Source: Desulfothermus sp964427155 (GTDB lineage Bacteria; Desulfobacterota; Desulfovibrionia; Desulfovibrionales; Desulfothermaceae). Taken from it: a stretch of DNA of 64,000 nt. The stretch is from assembly GCA_964427155.1 (NCBI GenBank), contig CAYRSC010000003.1, positions 62,001 through 126,000 on the forward strand. Direction: 5' to 3'. Made by a program: the position numbers and the translations under genes. Positions 43,292 through 50,590 of the stretch are shown here, one piece after another (the first letter of the stretch is position 1; every line of letters begins with the position of its first letter). The notes below the pieces were generated by a model. It was not told the origin of the DNA. It made no database searches and was given only the letters and a program-made list of their open reading frames with translations.

Positions 43292-43861
43292 ATGAAGACA
43301 AGGGTTGGCTTCACAGTGTGGGAAAAGAGGATAGCCCCTGTGTGTGATGTGGCACGGGAGATAGAGGTGGTTGAGGTGGAGGATGGCAGGATAGAGAAGG
43401 AATACTTGCTCAGATGTCCAGATCTCTCTCCATGGCACAGGGGTCATTTTTTTAAAAGGGCAGGACTAAATGTGGTTGTATGTGGAGCCATCTCTAAATA
43501 TCTCATGGAACTGCTTCAGGAACTTGGGATAGAGGTTATTGCCTTTACTGCGGGGGAAGCAGAAGAGATAAAGAGGGCTTTTTTAGAGAACAGGCTCTTT
43601 AAAACCACATATGCAATGCCTGGTTGTCAAAAAATGAGAAGGGGACTTCTCAGGAGGTGCAGGATGCAAGGACAAGGAGGAGGACGAGGTCAGGGACAGG
43701 GAAGAGGTAGAGGTCAGGGACAAGGAGGAGGACGAGGAAGGGGAAGAATAGATGGGATGTGTGTGTGTCCAAAATGTGGCTACAGCACTGAGCATGTGAG
43801 GGGAATGCCCTGTTTTGAAAAAAGATGTCCAAATTGCAATATACCCCTTATGAGGGGATAA
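43292..43861 (+). CDS. NifX-like domain with Gly/Arg/Gln linker and C-terminal zinc ribbon
   Basis: This 189-residue protein has a NifX/NifB-type domain in residues 1-110 (VGFTVWEKRIAPVCDVA, VVVCGAISKYLMELLQELGIEVI). Residues about 126-152 are a low-complexity G/R/Q linker encoded by a 48-bp DNA repeat. Residues 157-182 form a Cys-rich ribbon (CVCPKCGY, CFEKRCPNC). The start is ATG 43292, since the family opens with this strand; TTG 43253 would add 13 residues through the sigma-54 promoter. It is probably a carrier of a metal-sulfur cofactor; the linker plus zinc ribbon is unusual. Confidence 0.75.
   Translation: MKTRVGFTVWEKRIAPVCDVAREIEVVEVEDGRIEKEYLLRCPDLSPWHRGHFFKRAGLNVVVCGAISKYLMELLQELGIEVIAFTAGEAEEIKRAFLENRLFKTTYAMPGCQKMRRGLLRRCRMQGQGGGRGQGQGRGRGQGQGGGRGRGRIDGMCVCPKCGYSTEHVRGMPCFEKRCPNCNIPLMRG
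43670..43737 (+). repeat. In-frame 48-bp minisatellite coding for the G/R/Q linker
   Basis: The 20-mer GGACAAGGAGGAGGACGAGG is exactly repeated at 43670-43689 and 43718-43737. The 48-bp period equals 16 codons, so slippage would lengthen or shorten the linker without a frameshift. Smaller GGACA/GGTCA repeats lie between. Confidence 0.8.
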
Positions 43862-43884
43862 AAAAATAAAAGGAGGTGATAGTT

Positions 43885-44217
43885 ATGCCAGGAGGAGATA
43901 GGACTGGACCAATGGGATTAGGACCCAGGACAGGAAGAGGGCTTGGTTTTTGTTCTGGAAGAAACGCCCCAGGCTGGACCTATGGACCAGGAAGAGGGAT
44001 GGGAAGAGGATTTAGAGGAGGTTTTGGAAGAGGATTTGGCCGGGGATGGGGTCGCGGCAGAGGCTGGTGGGGATGCTGGTGGCCTGCACCCTATTATGGT
44101 GCAACCCCTGCCCCTGCAGATCCAGCCACAGAAAAAGAGGTCCTGAAGAATGAGGCAGAGTTTCTGCGTAGTCGGTTAGAGGAGATAGAGAAGCGCCTTG
44201 CAGAAATAGAGAAATAA
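43885..44217 (+). CDS. DUF5320 glycine-rich protein
   Basis: This 110-residue protein starts with MPGGDRTGPMGLGPRTGRG, the signature of DUF5320, a family found beside NifX and MinD genes in anaerobes. A Gly/Arg/Phe/Trp-rich middle (about 30-62) is followed by WWGCWWPAPYYG and a C-terminal charged coiled coil (about 81-110: EFLRSRLEEIEKRLAEIEK). AGGAGG precedes the ATG at 43885. Function unknown; the aromatic-glycine repeats and coiled coil suggest a scaffold that oligomerises. Confidence 0.8.
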   Translation: MPGGDRTGPMGLGPRTGRGLGFCSGRNAPGWTYGPGRGMGRGFRGGFGRGFGRGWGRGRGWWGCWWPAPYYGATPAPADPATEKEVLKNEAEFLRSRLEEIEKRLAEIEK

Positions 44218-44227
44218 AAACCCAGCA

Positions 44228-44247
44228 GGGGGCCCCACTGGGCCCCC
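44228..44247 (+). terminator. GC hairpin inside the ORP operon (attenuator-like)
   Basis: GGGGGCCC, loop CACT, GGGCCCCC forms a perfect 8-bp GC stem 11 bp after the DUF5320 stop. It is followed by TCCTCTCTTTC, a poor U-tract, so it is more likely a partial terminator or mRNA-stabilising stem that makes the first two genes more abundant than the ATPases. Confidence 0.6.
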
Positions 44248-44275
44248 TCCTCTCTTTCAATGAGGAGGAAAAGAG

Positions 44276-44638
44276 ATGAAGATAGCAATAACTACCATGG
44301 GAGAAGACCTAAACGCCCCTTTGGATCCCAGATTTGGAAGGGCCAAAAAGTTTCTTATATACGATACACAGACCAAGGAATATGAGATTATTGATAACAC
44401 CCAAAATCTGAACCTTCCCAAGGGAGCAGGCATCCAGGCGGCCCAAAATGTGGCAGGAGCAGGAGTAAAGGCAGTAATCACTGGTCACTGTGGACCAAAG
44501 GCCTTTAATGTACTCTCTGCGGCAAAGATAGATATATACCTCTCAAATGCCCAGACCGTTGCCCAGGCCATTGAAGAGTTTGAACAGGGCAAGCTTACTC
44601 CAGCAAAATCTTTTGATGTGGAGGGACACTGGGTATGA
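44276..44638 (+). CDS. Orange-protein-like NifX-family cofactor carrier
   Basis: This 120-residue protein has a dinitrogenase iron-molybdenum-cofactor-type domain: MKIAITTMGEDLNAPLDPRFGRAKKFLIYD, GAGIQAAQNVAGAGVKAVITGHCGPKAFNVLSAA. It is the closest in the window to the Desulfovibrio ORP (DVU2108), which binds a mixed Mo-Cu sulfide cluster non-covalently. Encoded immediately before two MinD ATPases (4-bp overlap), as in orp operons. Metal content here is unknown. GAGGAGGAAAAGAG precedes the ATG. Confidence 0.85.
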   Translation: MKIAITTMGEDLNAPLDPRFGRAKKFLIYDTQTKEYEIIDNTQNLNLPKGAGIQAAQNVAGAGVKAVITGHCGPKAFNVLSAAKIDIYLSNAQTVAQAIEEFEQGKLTPAKSFDVEGHWV

Positions 44639-45483
44639 AGATATGTGTGGCATCGGGGAAAGGAGGCACTGGAAAGACTACAGTAGCCGTAAATCTGGCC
44701 CGCACCGTGGAAGGGGAGGTGGCACTTCTGGATTGCGATGTGGAAGAGCCAAATACCAACCTCTTTTTAAAAGGGGAACTCAAGGAGAAAGAGAGGGCTA
44801 CTGTAAGTGTCCCCCAGGTAAATGAAGAATTATGTGATGGATGTAGAAAGTGCTCTGAGTTTTGTGAATACAAGGCAATTGTAGTAATAGAAAAGATACC
44901 CATGTTGTTTTATGAGCTATGTCATAGCTGTGGAGGTTGTAGCAGAATCTGCCCCACAGGGGCAATTAAAGAGGTCCCTCGAGAAATAGGGGTTATTGAA
45001 ACATATAAAAGAGATAATATAACCCTCTTTCAGGGCAGAATAAACGTAGGGGTGGCAACGTCTCCCCCCCTTATAAAACAGGTCAAGAAAAAGGCAAAGG
45101 GACATCATATAGCCATCCTGGATGCCCCTCCAGGTACCTCGTGTCCTGCAGTTACCACCCTCAAGGGATGTGACTTCGCCCTACTGGTAACAGAACCCAC
45201 TCCTTTTGGACTCAATGACCTGATCCTGGCAGTGGAGGTCACAAAAGAACTTGGTGTACCTGCAGGGGTGGTGGTAAATCGCTGTGATATAGGAGATAGA
45301 AGGGTATATGACTATTGCAAGACACAGGAGATACCTATTCTTATGGAAATAAAACACAGCATAGATATTGCCAAATATTATAGTGAGGGACATTTATTGG
45401 TGGATAAGGATGAGGAACTTAGAAGCCAGTTTAGAGAGCTCTACCACAAGATTGTCCCCCTAGTGAACAACAACAAACATTAG
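44635..45483 (+). CDS. MinD-superfamily P-loop ATPase with inserted ferredoxin domain (first copy)
   Basis: This 282-residue protein has a deviant Walker A GKGGTGKTT (residues 8-16), switch LLDCDVEEPN, then a 2x[4Fe-4S] insert with CxxCxxCxxxC at Cys 67/70/73/77 and Cys 96/99/102/106. The ATPase resumes with ILDAPPGTSCP. It belongs to the Mrp/NBP35-like MinD ATPases of ORP operons, thought to assemble or transfer metal-sulfur clusters. It overlaps the upstream carrier gene by 4 bp and is 17 bp from its paralogue. Confidence 0.9.
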   Translation: MKICVASGKGGTGKTTVAVNLARTVEGEVALLDCDVEEPNTNLFLKGELKEKERATVSVPQVNEELCDGCRKCSEFCEYKAIVVIEKIPMLFYELCHSCGGCSRICPTGAIKEVPREIGVIETYKRDNITLFQGRINVGVATSPPLIKQVKKKAKGHHIAILDAPPGTSCPAVTTLKGCDFALLVTEPTPFGLNDLILAVEVTKELGVPAGVVVNRCDIGDRRVYDYCKTQEIPILMEIKHSIDIAKYYSEGHLLVDKDEELRSQFRELYHKIVPLVNNNKH

Positions 45484-45500
45484 TAGAGGCGAGATGTCCT

Positions 45501-46400
45501 ATGATACAACCCAAGGAACTCGTAATAATAAGTGGAAAGGGCGGAACAGGAAAAACATCTTTAACCGCCTCCTTTGCCTCTCTTATGCACAGGGCAGTCC
45601 TGGCGGACTGCGATGTGGATGCTGCAGATCTGCATCTGGTGTTAACTCCCACTATAATTGAAAAGTATGATTTTATAAGTGGACATGAGCCCTTTTTAAA
45701 GAAAGATAAGTGCAGTCAATGTGGCACGTGCATAGAGATGTGCAGATTTGAGGCGATAGGATTCAAGGATGAAACAATAGAGATTGACCTCTCCTCGTGT
45801 GAGGGATGTGGGGTATGTGTATATTTTTGTCCTGAAGATGTTATTGGTTTTAAAGATAGGTGGTGTGGGAACTGGATGATATCCTCTACAAGATATGGTC
45901 CAATGATCCACGCCAAATTGGGAATTGCCGCGGAAAATTCTGGCAAGCTGGTATCCCTGGTGAGGGAAAAAGCAAGGGAGGTGGCCCAGAAGGAGAATAT
46001 CTCCCATATCATTATTGATGGTCCTCCAGGCATTGGTTGTCCAGTAATAGCCTCTATTACCGGAGCATCTTATGTTATTGTAGTAACAGAACCTACTGTG
46101 TCGGGGATCCATGACCTGGAGAGAGTTACCTCTCTTGTTGACCATTTTAATATCCCCTGTGGGATTGTAATAAACAAATGGGATATTCATCCCTCTATCA
46201 CTAACCAAATAGAAGACTTGGTTAAAAATAGAGACAAAAATATCCTGGGGAAAATATCCTATGACCCTATTGTCACTACTGCCCAACTTCAACAACGACC
46301 AGTAGTAGAAATGAAAACTCCAGTGGCAGAGGAGATAAAAGAGATATTCCACAAGGTAATGAACCACGTGAAAAACTCAAAAGAGGAGGTCAGCATATGA
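45501..46400 (+). CDS. MinD-superfamily P-loop ATPase with inserted ferredoxin domain (second copy)
   Basis: This 299-residue paralogue of the preceding gene has GKGGTGKTS, LADCDVDAADLHLVL, ferredoxin motifs CSQCGTCIEMC and CEGCGVCVYFC, then IIDGPPGIGCPV. Paired copies are standard in ORP clusters and probably form a heterodimer bridging the NifX-type carriers. It overlaps the next gene by 4 bp. Confidence 0.9.
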   Translation: MIQPKELVIISGKGGTGKTSLTASFASLMHRAVLADCDVDAADLHLVLTPTIIEKYDFISGHEPFLKKDKCSQCGTCIEMCRFEAIGFKDETIEIDLSSCEGCGVCVYFCPEDVIGFKDRWCGNWMISSTRYGPMIHAKLGIAAENSGKLVSLVREKAREVAQKENISHIIIDGPPGIGCPVIASITGASYVIVVTEPTVSGIHDLERVTSLVDHFNIPCGIVINKWDIHPSITNQIEDLVKNRDKNILGKISYDPIVTTAQLQQRPVVEMKTPVAEEIKEIFHKVMNHVKNSKEEVSI

Positions 46401-46735
46401 GAATAGCAATACCTGTGGCTCAAGGAAGACTATGTATGCATTTTGGTCATTGTGAACAATTTGCCCTGGTAGATGTGGATCCAGAGACAAAGACCATCAA
46501 AGGTATGCAGATGGTGACTCCACCCCCTCATCAACCAGGGGTACTTCCTCCCTGGATGGCTGAGCAGGGGGTCAACCTGGTAATAGCAGGGGGCATGGGG
46601 GCCCGGGCCATTGGCTTTTTTGATCAATTAGGTATAAAGGTAATTGTGGGAGCTCCCTCAGATACCCCAGAAAACATAGTCCAGGCATATTTGAATGATA
46701 CCCTTGTCACTGGCCAAAATGTATGCGACCATTAA
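46397..46735 (+). CDS. NifX-family cofactor-carrier protein
   Basis: This 112-residue protein contains IAIPVAQGRLCMHFGHCEQFALVDVD, GVNLVIAGGMGARAIGFFDQLGIKVIVG and a C-terminal ...NVCDH. It is typical of the 'dinitrogenase iron-molybdenum cofactor' domain proteins with a CMHFGHC segment near the N-terminus, which adds two Cys and two His that could bind metal. Last gene of the cluster, ATGA overlap with the MinD gene. Confidence 0.88.
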   Translation: MRIAIPVAQGRLCMHFGHCEQFALVDVDPETKTIKGMQMVTPPPHQPGVLPPWMAEQGVNLVIAGGMGARAIGFFDQLGIKVIVGAPSDTPENIVQAYLNDTLVTGQNVCDH

Positions 46736-46746
46736 ATCTGCTAAAA

Positions 46747-46774
46747 TAGGGGGGCCTGAACAGGGTCCCTTCCT
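46747..46774. terminator. Imperfect hairpin at the convergent end of the ORP cluster
   Basis: TAGGGGGGCCTG...CAGG...CCTTCCTA can fold into a bulged stem between the NifX stop and the convergent TPR gene. No clear U-tract. Weak terminator candidate. Confidence 0.3.
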
Positions 46775-47591
46775 ACCCTTTATTGGAGACAGAGATTATC
46801 TCCTGAGCAAATTTTTGATACAGGGAATTAGAGGGCTCCAGTTTTAATGCCTTAGAGATGGAGGCCTTTGCCTCTTTTATTTTACCCCATTCTTTATATA
46901 ACTTTGCCAGATTAAAATAGATATTTCCATGTTCTCCAAAGACCTTTAATGTCTTCTTATAACACCTCTCTGCATCCTCATACCTTCCAAGATTCCTATA
47001 AGCATTTATAAGAATTCTAAATGCTTGCATATTTCTGGGGTCTTTCTTAAGGCTCTCCTTACAAAAACGAATGGTCTGCTCATAATCCTTTGCCTGATAA
47101 AAACGCTCTGCCACATCTGCAAGTACCTCAGCAGACCCTCCATATTCTTTTAATATCTTGTTTATGGCATTAGCAGAACCCATTGCATCCTTATTCAAAA
47201 GATACCTTTGAAGCATATCCAACAGTCTCTTCTTCTTTTCCTCCTCCTCTTTTCTGGCCTTAAGCTCTTCCCCCTCTTCCATCTCCTTGAGAATATTCTT
47301 CACCATCTTCACAAGGTCCTGGAGGAGTCTCTTTTCCTCTCCCTTTACGTACTTAAACCCTTCTGGCAAATACTCCCGGATTTCAGGTATAGTGGATATT
47401 ATCTGGACCAGTTCTGCAATAAGATAATCTACCTCTATCCTCTCCTGACCAATGAGTTTAGAATTCAAAAAGAGCTTTAAGGCCTCGCACATTGACAAGA
47501 TGCCCTTTATGGTATCCTTTTTGTTTAGTTGAGATTTTGCCCGTCCCAGCAGGCCCTTTATGTGAAGAAAGGGTCGTTGTTGAAGAACCAT
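46773..47591 (-). CDS. TPR-repeat protein
   Basis: This 272-residue soluble protein has a helical N-terminal domain (about 1-100), a highly charged helix (about 105-125: EEGEELKARKEEEEKKKR), then tetratricopeptide repeats: AEVLADVAERFYQAKDYEQTIRFCKESLKKDP, MQAFRILINAYRNLGRYEDAERCYKKTLKVF and GNIYFNLAKLYKEWGKIKEAKASISKALKLEP. A protein-protein interaction role is likely; the partner is unknown. Confidence 0.82.
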   Translation of the reverse strand: MVLQQRPFLHIKGLLGRAKSQLNKKDTIKGILSMCEALKLFLNSKLIGQERIEVDYLIAELVQIISTIPEIREYLPEGFKYVKGEEKRLLQDLVKMVKNILKEMEEGEELKARKEEEEKKKRLLDMLQRYLLNKDAMGSANAINKILKEYGGSAEVLADVAERFYQAKDYEQTIRFCKESLKKDPRNMQAFRILINAYRNLGRYEDAERCYKKTLKVFGEHGNIYFNLAKLYKEWGKIKEAKASISKALKLEPSNSLYQKFAQEIISVSNKG

Positions 47592-47732
47592 CCATCCTCT
47601 CCTTTGTCTTGGCCTAGTTGCAGAGATTCCCTCTTCTCCCTGATCTCCTAAAACTAAAGTTGTGTTTTATAGAGAAAGTTGTTACTCTACTTAACTGTAT
47701 TTGTCCAGTATTCTAAAAAAAGGAGGCCTATT

Positions 47733-48431
47733 ATGAATGAGTATCAGGTAAAAACACCCTCTTATGCTATTACCAATACCTTCCTAAGGGGAGTATATCT
47801 CTGGATGAGCATTGGCCTTTTCCTCACTGCAGGAGTGGCTTATTACGTGGCCACATCCCCTATAATCTTAAAGGCCCTCTTAACCAACCCCACCCTTATC
47901 TTTATCCTGATACTGGGGGAACTGGGACTCGTTTTTGCCATAAGCGGTGCCATCTCCAAGATGTCTGCATCCACTGCTACCATATTATTTCTCTTATATA
48001 GTGCACTAAATGGACTTACCCTCTCTTTCATCTTCCTTGTATATACCAGTGCATCCATTGCAAAGACCTTTATGGTATGTGGAGGAATGTTTGCGGGGAT
48101 CTCACTCTATGGATATAGCACCTCCAGAGACCTTTCCTCCTGGCACAGTTTTCTATTCATGGGTCTCATTGGTGTTATTATTGCCTCTATTGTTAATATG
48201 TTTTTCCATTCCTCTCAAATGGAATTTGTAATAACTATAATAGGGATTATCGTATTTGTTGGTCTGACTGCATATGACACCCAAAAATTAAAACAGATGG
48301 GAGAGACTGCCCCCCTGGATAACGCCGCGCTCCTACAAAAAGGTACTATCTTAGGGGCCCTGGCCTTATACCTGGATTTCATCAACCTCTTTATCTTCCT
48401 TTTAAGGATATTTGGAAGGCCGAGAAACTAG
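47733..48431 (+). CDS. Bax inhibitor-1/YccA family membrane protein
   Basis: This 232-residue protein has seven hydrophobic helices and the family signature near the C-terminus (GLTAYDTQKLKQMGE; LYLDFINLFIFLLRIFG). Bacterial members (YccA, YbhL) are implicated in FtsH modulation or calcium leak. AGGAGG lies 8 bp before the ATG at 47733, so the longer in-frame start is rejected. It is followed by lpxK after 6 bp. Confidence 0.92.
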   Translation: MNEYQVKTPSYAITNTFLRGVYLWMSIGLFLTAGVAYYVATSPIILKALLTNPTLIFILILGELGLVFAISGAISKMSASTATILFLLYSALNGLTLSFIFLVYTSASIAKTFMVCGGMFAGISLYGYSTSRDLSSWHSFLFMGLIGVIIASIVNMFFHSSQMEFVITIIGIIVFVGLTAYDTQKLKQMGETAPLDNAALLQKGTILGALALYLDFINLFIFLLRIFGRPRN

Positions 48432-48437
48432 CCCCCT

Positions 48438-49496
48438 GTGAAATGGAGACAGATATTATCCCCCATATCCCTCCTATATAAGGCAGGGACCACCCTAAGA
48501 GAAACCCTATATAAAAAAGGGGTCCTAAAGAGTGTCTCCCCCATGCGACCCTGCATCTCTGTGGGAAATATAAGCTGGGGAGGCACGGGAAAGACCCCTC
48601 TATGTCTATGGCTCCTAACATTTTGTCACCAAAAAGGACTGCTTCCCCTCTTACTTAGCCGTGGATATAAGGGAAGTGCCTTATCCTATCCCCTTGTGGT
48701 CTCCCCAGGGATCTCCCCCTATGTGTGTGGGGATGAGCCCTACCTGCTCCAGCAAGAAGCCCCCTATGCCAAAATAGTGGTAGACCCCAGGAGAGAAAGG
48801 GGACTAAAATGGGCATGGAGGGCCTTTAAGCCCGATATAATTATCCTAGACGATGGGTTTCAATACCGCCGCCTGGACAGGGACCTGGACCTGGTACTAT
48901 TATCTACTCAGGACCTTTCTCTACACTGGAATAAGTTGATCCCCGTGGGCACATGGAGAGAAGACCACACCGCCCTAAAGAGGGCCCATTGCTTTCTTAT
49001 AAACTATACAGGTCAAGAAAATACAGAAAAATTAGAGGAGCTAATAGAAGAGAGGCTCTTTTCTTTTCAGGTCCCTATATTTACCTTTAGGGTAATTGCC
49101 AAGGAGGTTGTGGAGATCCACTCTCAAAGGAGAAGTTATCCCTCCCAAAGACCCTATATCCTGGTGGCAGGCATAGGGAATCCTGAAAAGGTCAAAAAGA
49201 CTGCCCTGGACCTTTTTGGCTATCCTCCAGCACGATTTATCACCTTTCCTGACCACCATAGGTATTCTCCTGCGGACTGGAGGTCTATCTCTGGGATTGC
49301 TCGCTCCCTCCGGGCAGAAATCGTATGTACCCCCAAAGACGCAGTAAAGCTAAGGACCCTTACCTCTGATGATTGTTATACCTTCCTACTAGATATCCAG
49401 TGGGAAAAGGGCTATTGTCCCCCAGGGATATCCTTTTCCACATGGTTATCAGGAAAATCCATTTTTAAAGATAAATCTTCTCATAGAGACATTTGA
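48438..49496 (+). CDS. lpxK: Tetraacyldisaccharide 4'-kinase LpxK
   Basis: This 352-residue inner-membrane-associated kinase phosphorylates the lipid A disaccharide. It has the N-terminal amphipathic segment, Walker A SVGNISWGGTGKTP, LLSRGYKG, DEPYLL and LDDGFQYRRLDRDLDLVLL. It begins at a GTG 6 bp after the Bax-inhibitor gene with no clear ribosome site, consistent with coupled translation. The 3' end overlaps rodA on the opposite strand by 48 bp. Confidence 0.94.
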   Translation: MKWRQILSPISLLYKAGTTLRETLYKKGVLKSVSPMRPCISVGNISWGGTGKTPLCLWLLTFCHQKGLLPLLLSRGYKGSALSYPLVVSPGISPYVCGDEPYLLQQEAPYAKIVVDPRRERGLKWAWRAFKPDIIILDDGFQYRRLDRDLDLVLLSTQDLSLHWNKLIPVGTWREDHTALKRAHCFLINYTGQENTEKLEELIEERLFSFQVPIFTFRVIAKEVVEIHSQRRSYPSQRPYILVAGIGNPEKVKKTALDLFGYPPARFITFPDHHRYSPADWRSISGIARSLRAEIVCTPKDAVKLRTLTSDDCYTFLLDIQWEKGYCPPGISFSTWLSGKSIFKDKSSHRDI

Positions 49497-50570
49497 CACC
49501 AATCCCATAAGGGAAAAGTTCACAATAGTAGAGGAACCTCCATAACTCAAAAAGGGCAGGGGTATCCCCACCACAGGCAACACCCCCAGTACCATGCAGA
49601 TATTTATAAAGAACTGCCAGAAAAAATAGAAAAAGATACCAACGCACAAATACGCCCCAAAATTGTCTTTTGAGAGTTCCACTACCTTACTTATCTGATA
49701 CAAAAACACACAGCACAACAACAAGAGGATGAGACAACCCATAAATCCCCATTCTTCTGCAAACACAGCAAATACAAAATCTGTATGTTTTTCTGGTAAA
49801 AAACGGAGCTGGCTTTGTGTGCCCTCCAGGAATCCCTTCCCCCACATCTTTCCCGAGCCAATTGCTATCTTTGACTGAATAATATTATATCCCTCTTTTA
49901 GCTTATATTTTTCAGGATTAAACAGGACCCTTATCCTTGTCTTCTGATAATCCTTCATAAAATGCCATGCAATTGGACATAACAGGGGAACCACAATAAG
50001 GACAGTAATAATTATTCTCTTTTTTAGACCATAAAAAAGCATCATCCCACCTACCAGCATAAGTATATTTAATCCAGATCCCAGATCCGGCTGTTTTACA
50101 ATAAGGGCCACAGGGACAAGTACTACCCCCAATATCTTAAAAAAATCCTTCCACCCAATAGGAGAATTAAGATTGGAAAGATAAGCTGAAACCCATATAA
50201 TCACACTGAGCTTCACCAACTCTGTTGGTTGAAAAGAGAAAAAACCTAGATCTAGCCACCTCCTTGCTCCGCTAATGGTCTTTCCCATAAAGGGTACAAG
50301 GGCCAAAAGCAGGAGAGAGAGTATATAAAGGGGGAAGGCTATCTCCTTAAATCGCCTATAGTCTATCACCATGGCCAAAAAAAAGGCCACCAGTCCCCCT
50401 GCTCCCCATATAAGCTGCTTCTTATAATAGGGTATAAATCTTACCCCATGTTCCACTTTTAAGGAACTGGCAGAATATAGATTCACCACCCCAATAAAAA
50501 ATAAGATCAGGGTTATCCCCAATAACTGCCAATTAAAATGAGAAAATATCCGTCTATCTATAGAAAACAT
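49449..50570 (-). CDS. rodA: Rod shape-determining SEDS glycosyltransferase RodA
   Basis: This 373-residue SEDS protein has about ten membrane helices and polymerises glycan in complex with PBP2. Hallmarks are KQLIWGAGG, GARRWLDLGFFSFQPTELVKL, KQPDLGSG, GKGFLEGTQSQLRFLPEKHTDFVFAVFAEEWGF and PLPFLSYGGSS. AAAGGAAG precedes the ATG. It follows mrdA by 20 bp. Confidence 0.95.
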   Translation of the reverse strand: MFSIDRRIFSHFNWQLLGITLILFFIGVVNLYSASSLKVEHGVRFIPYYKKQLIWGAGGLVAFFLAMVIDYRRFKEIAFPLYILSLLLLALVPFMGKTISGARRWLDLGFFSFQPTELVKLSVIIWVSAYLSNLNSPIGWKDFFKILGVVLVPVALIVKQPDLGSGLNILMLVGGMMLFYGLKKRIIITVLIVVPLLCPIAWHFMKDYQKTRIRVLFNPEKYKLKEGYNIIQSKIAIGSGKMWGKGFLEGTQSQLRFLPEKHTDFVFAVFAEEWGFMGCLILLLLCCVFLYQISKVVELSKDNFGAYLCVGIFFYFFWQFFINICMVLGVLPVVGIPLPFLSYGGSSTIVNFSLMGLVSNVSMRRFIFKNGFS

Positions 50571-50590
50571 CTTCCTTTAATCTCTATTAA

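Noticed and set aside
45696..46367. 223-residue open frame antisense to the second MinD gene
   Set aside because: It is fully inside a gene with intact ferredoxin and Walker motifs; the antisense translation has no recognisable domain.
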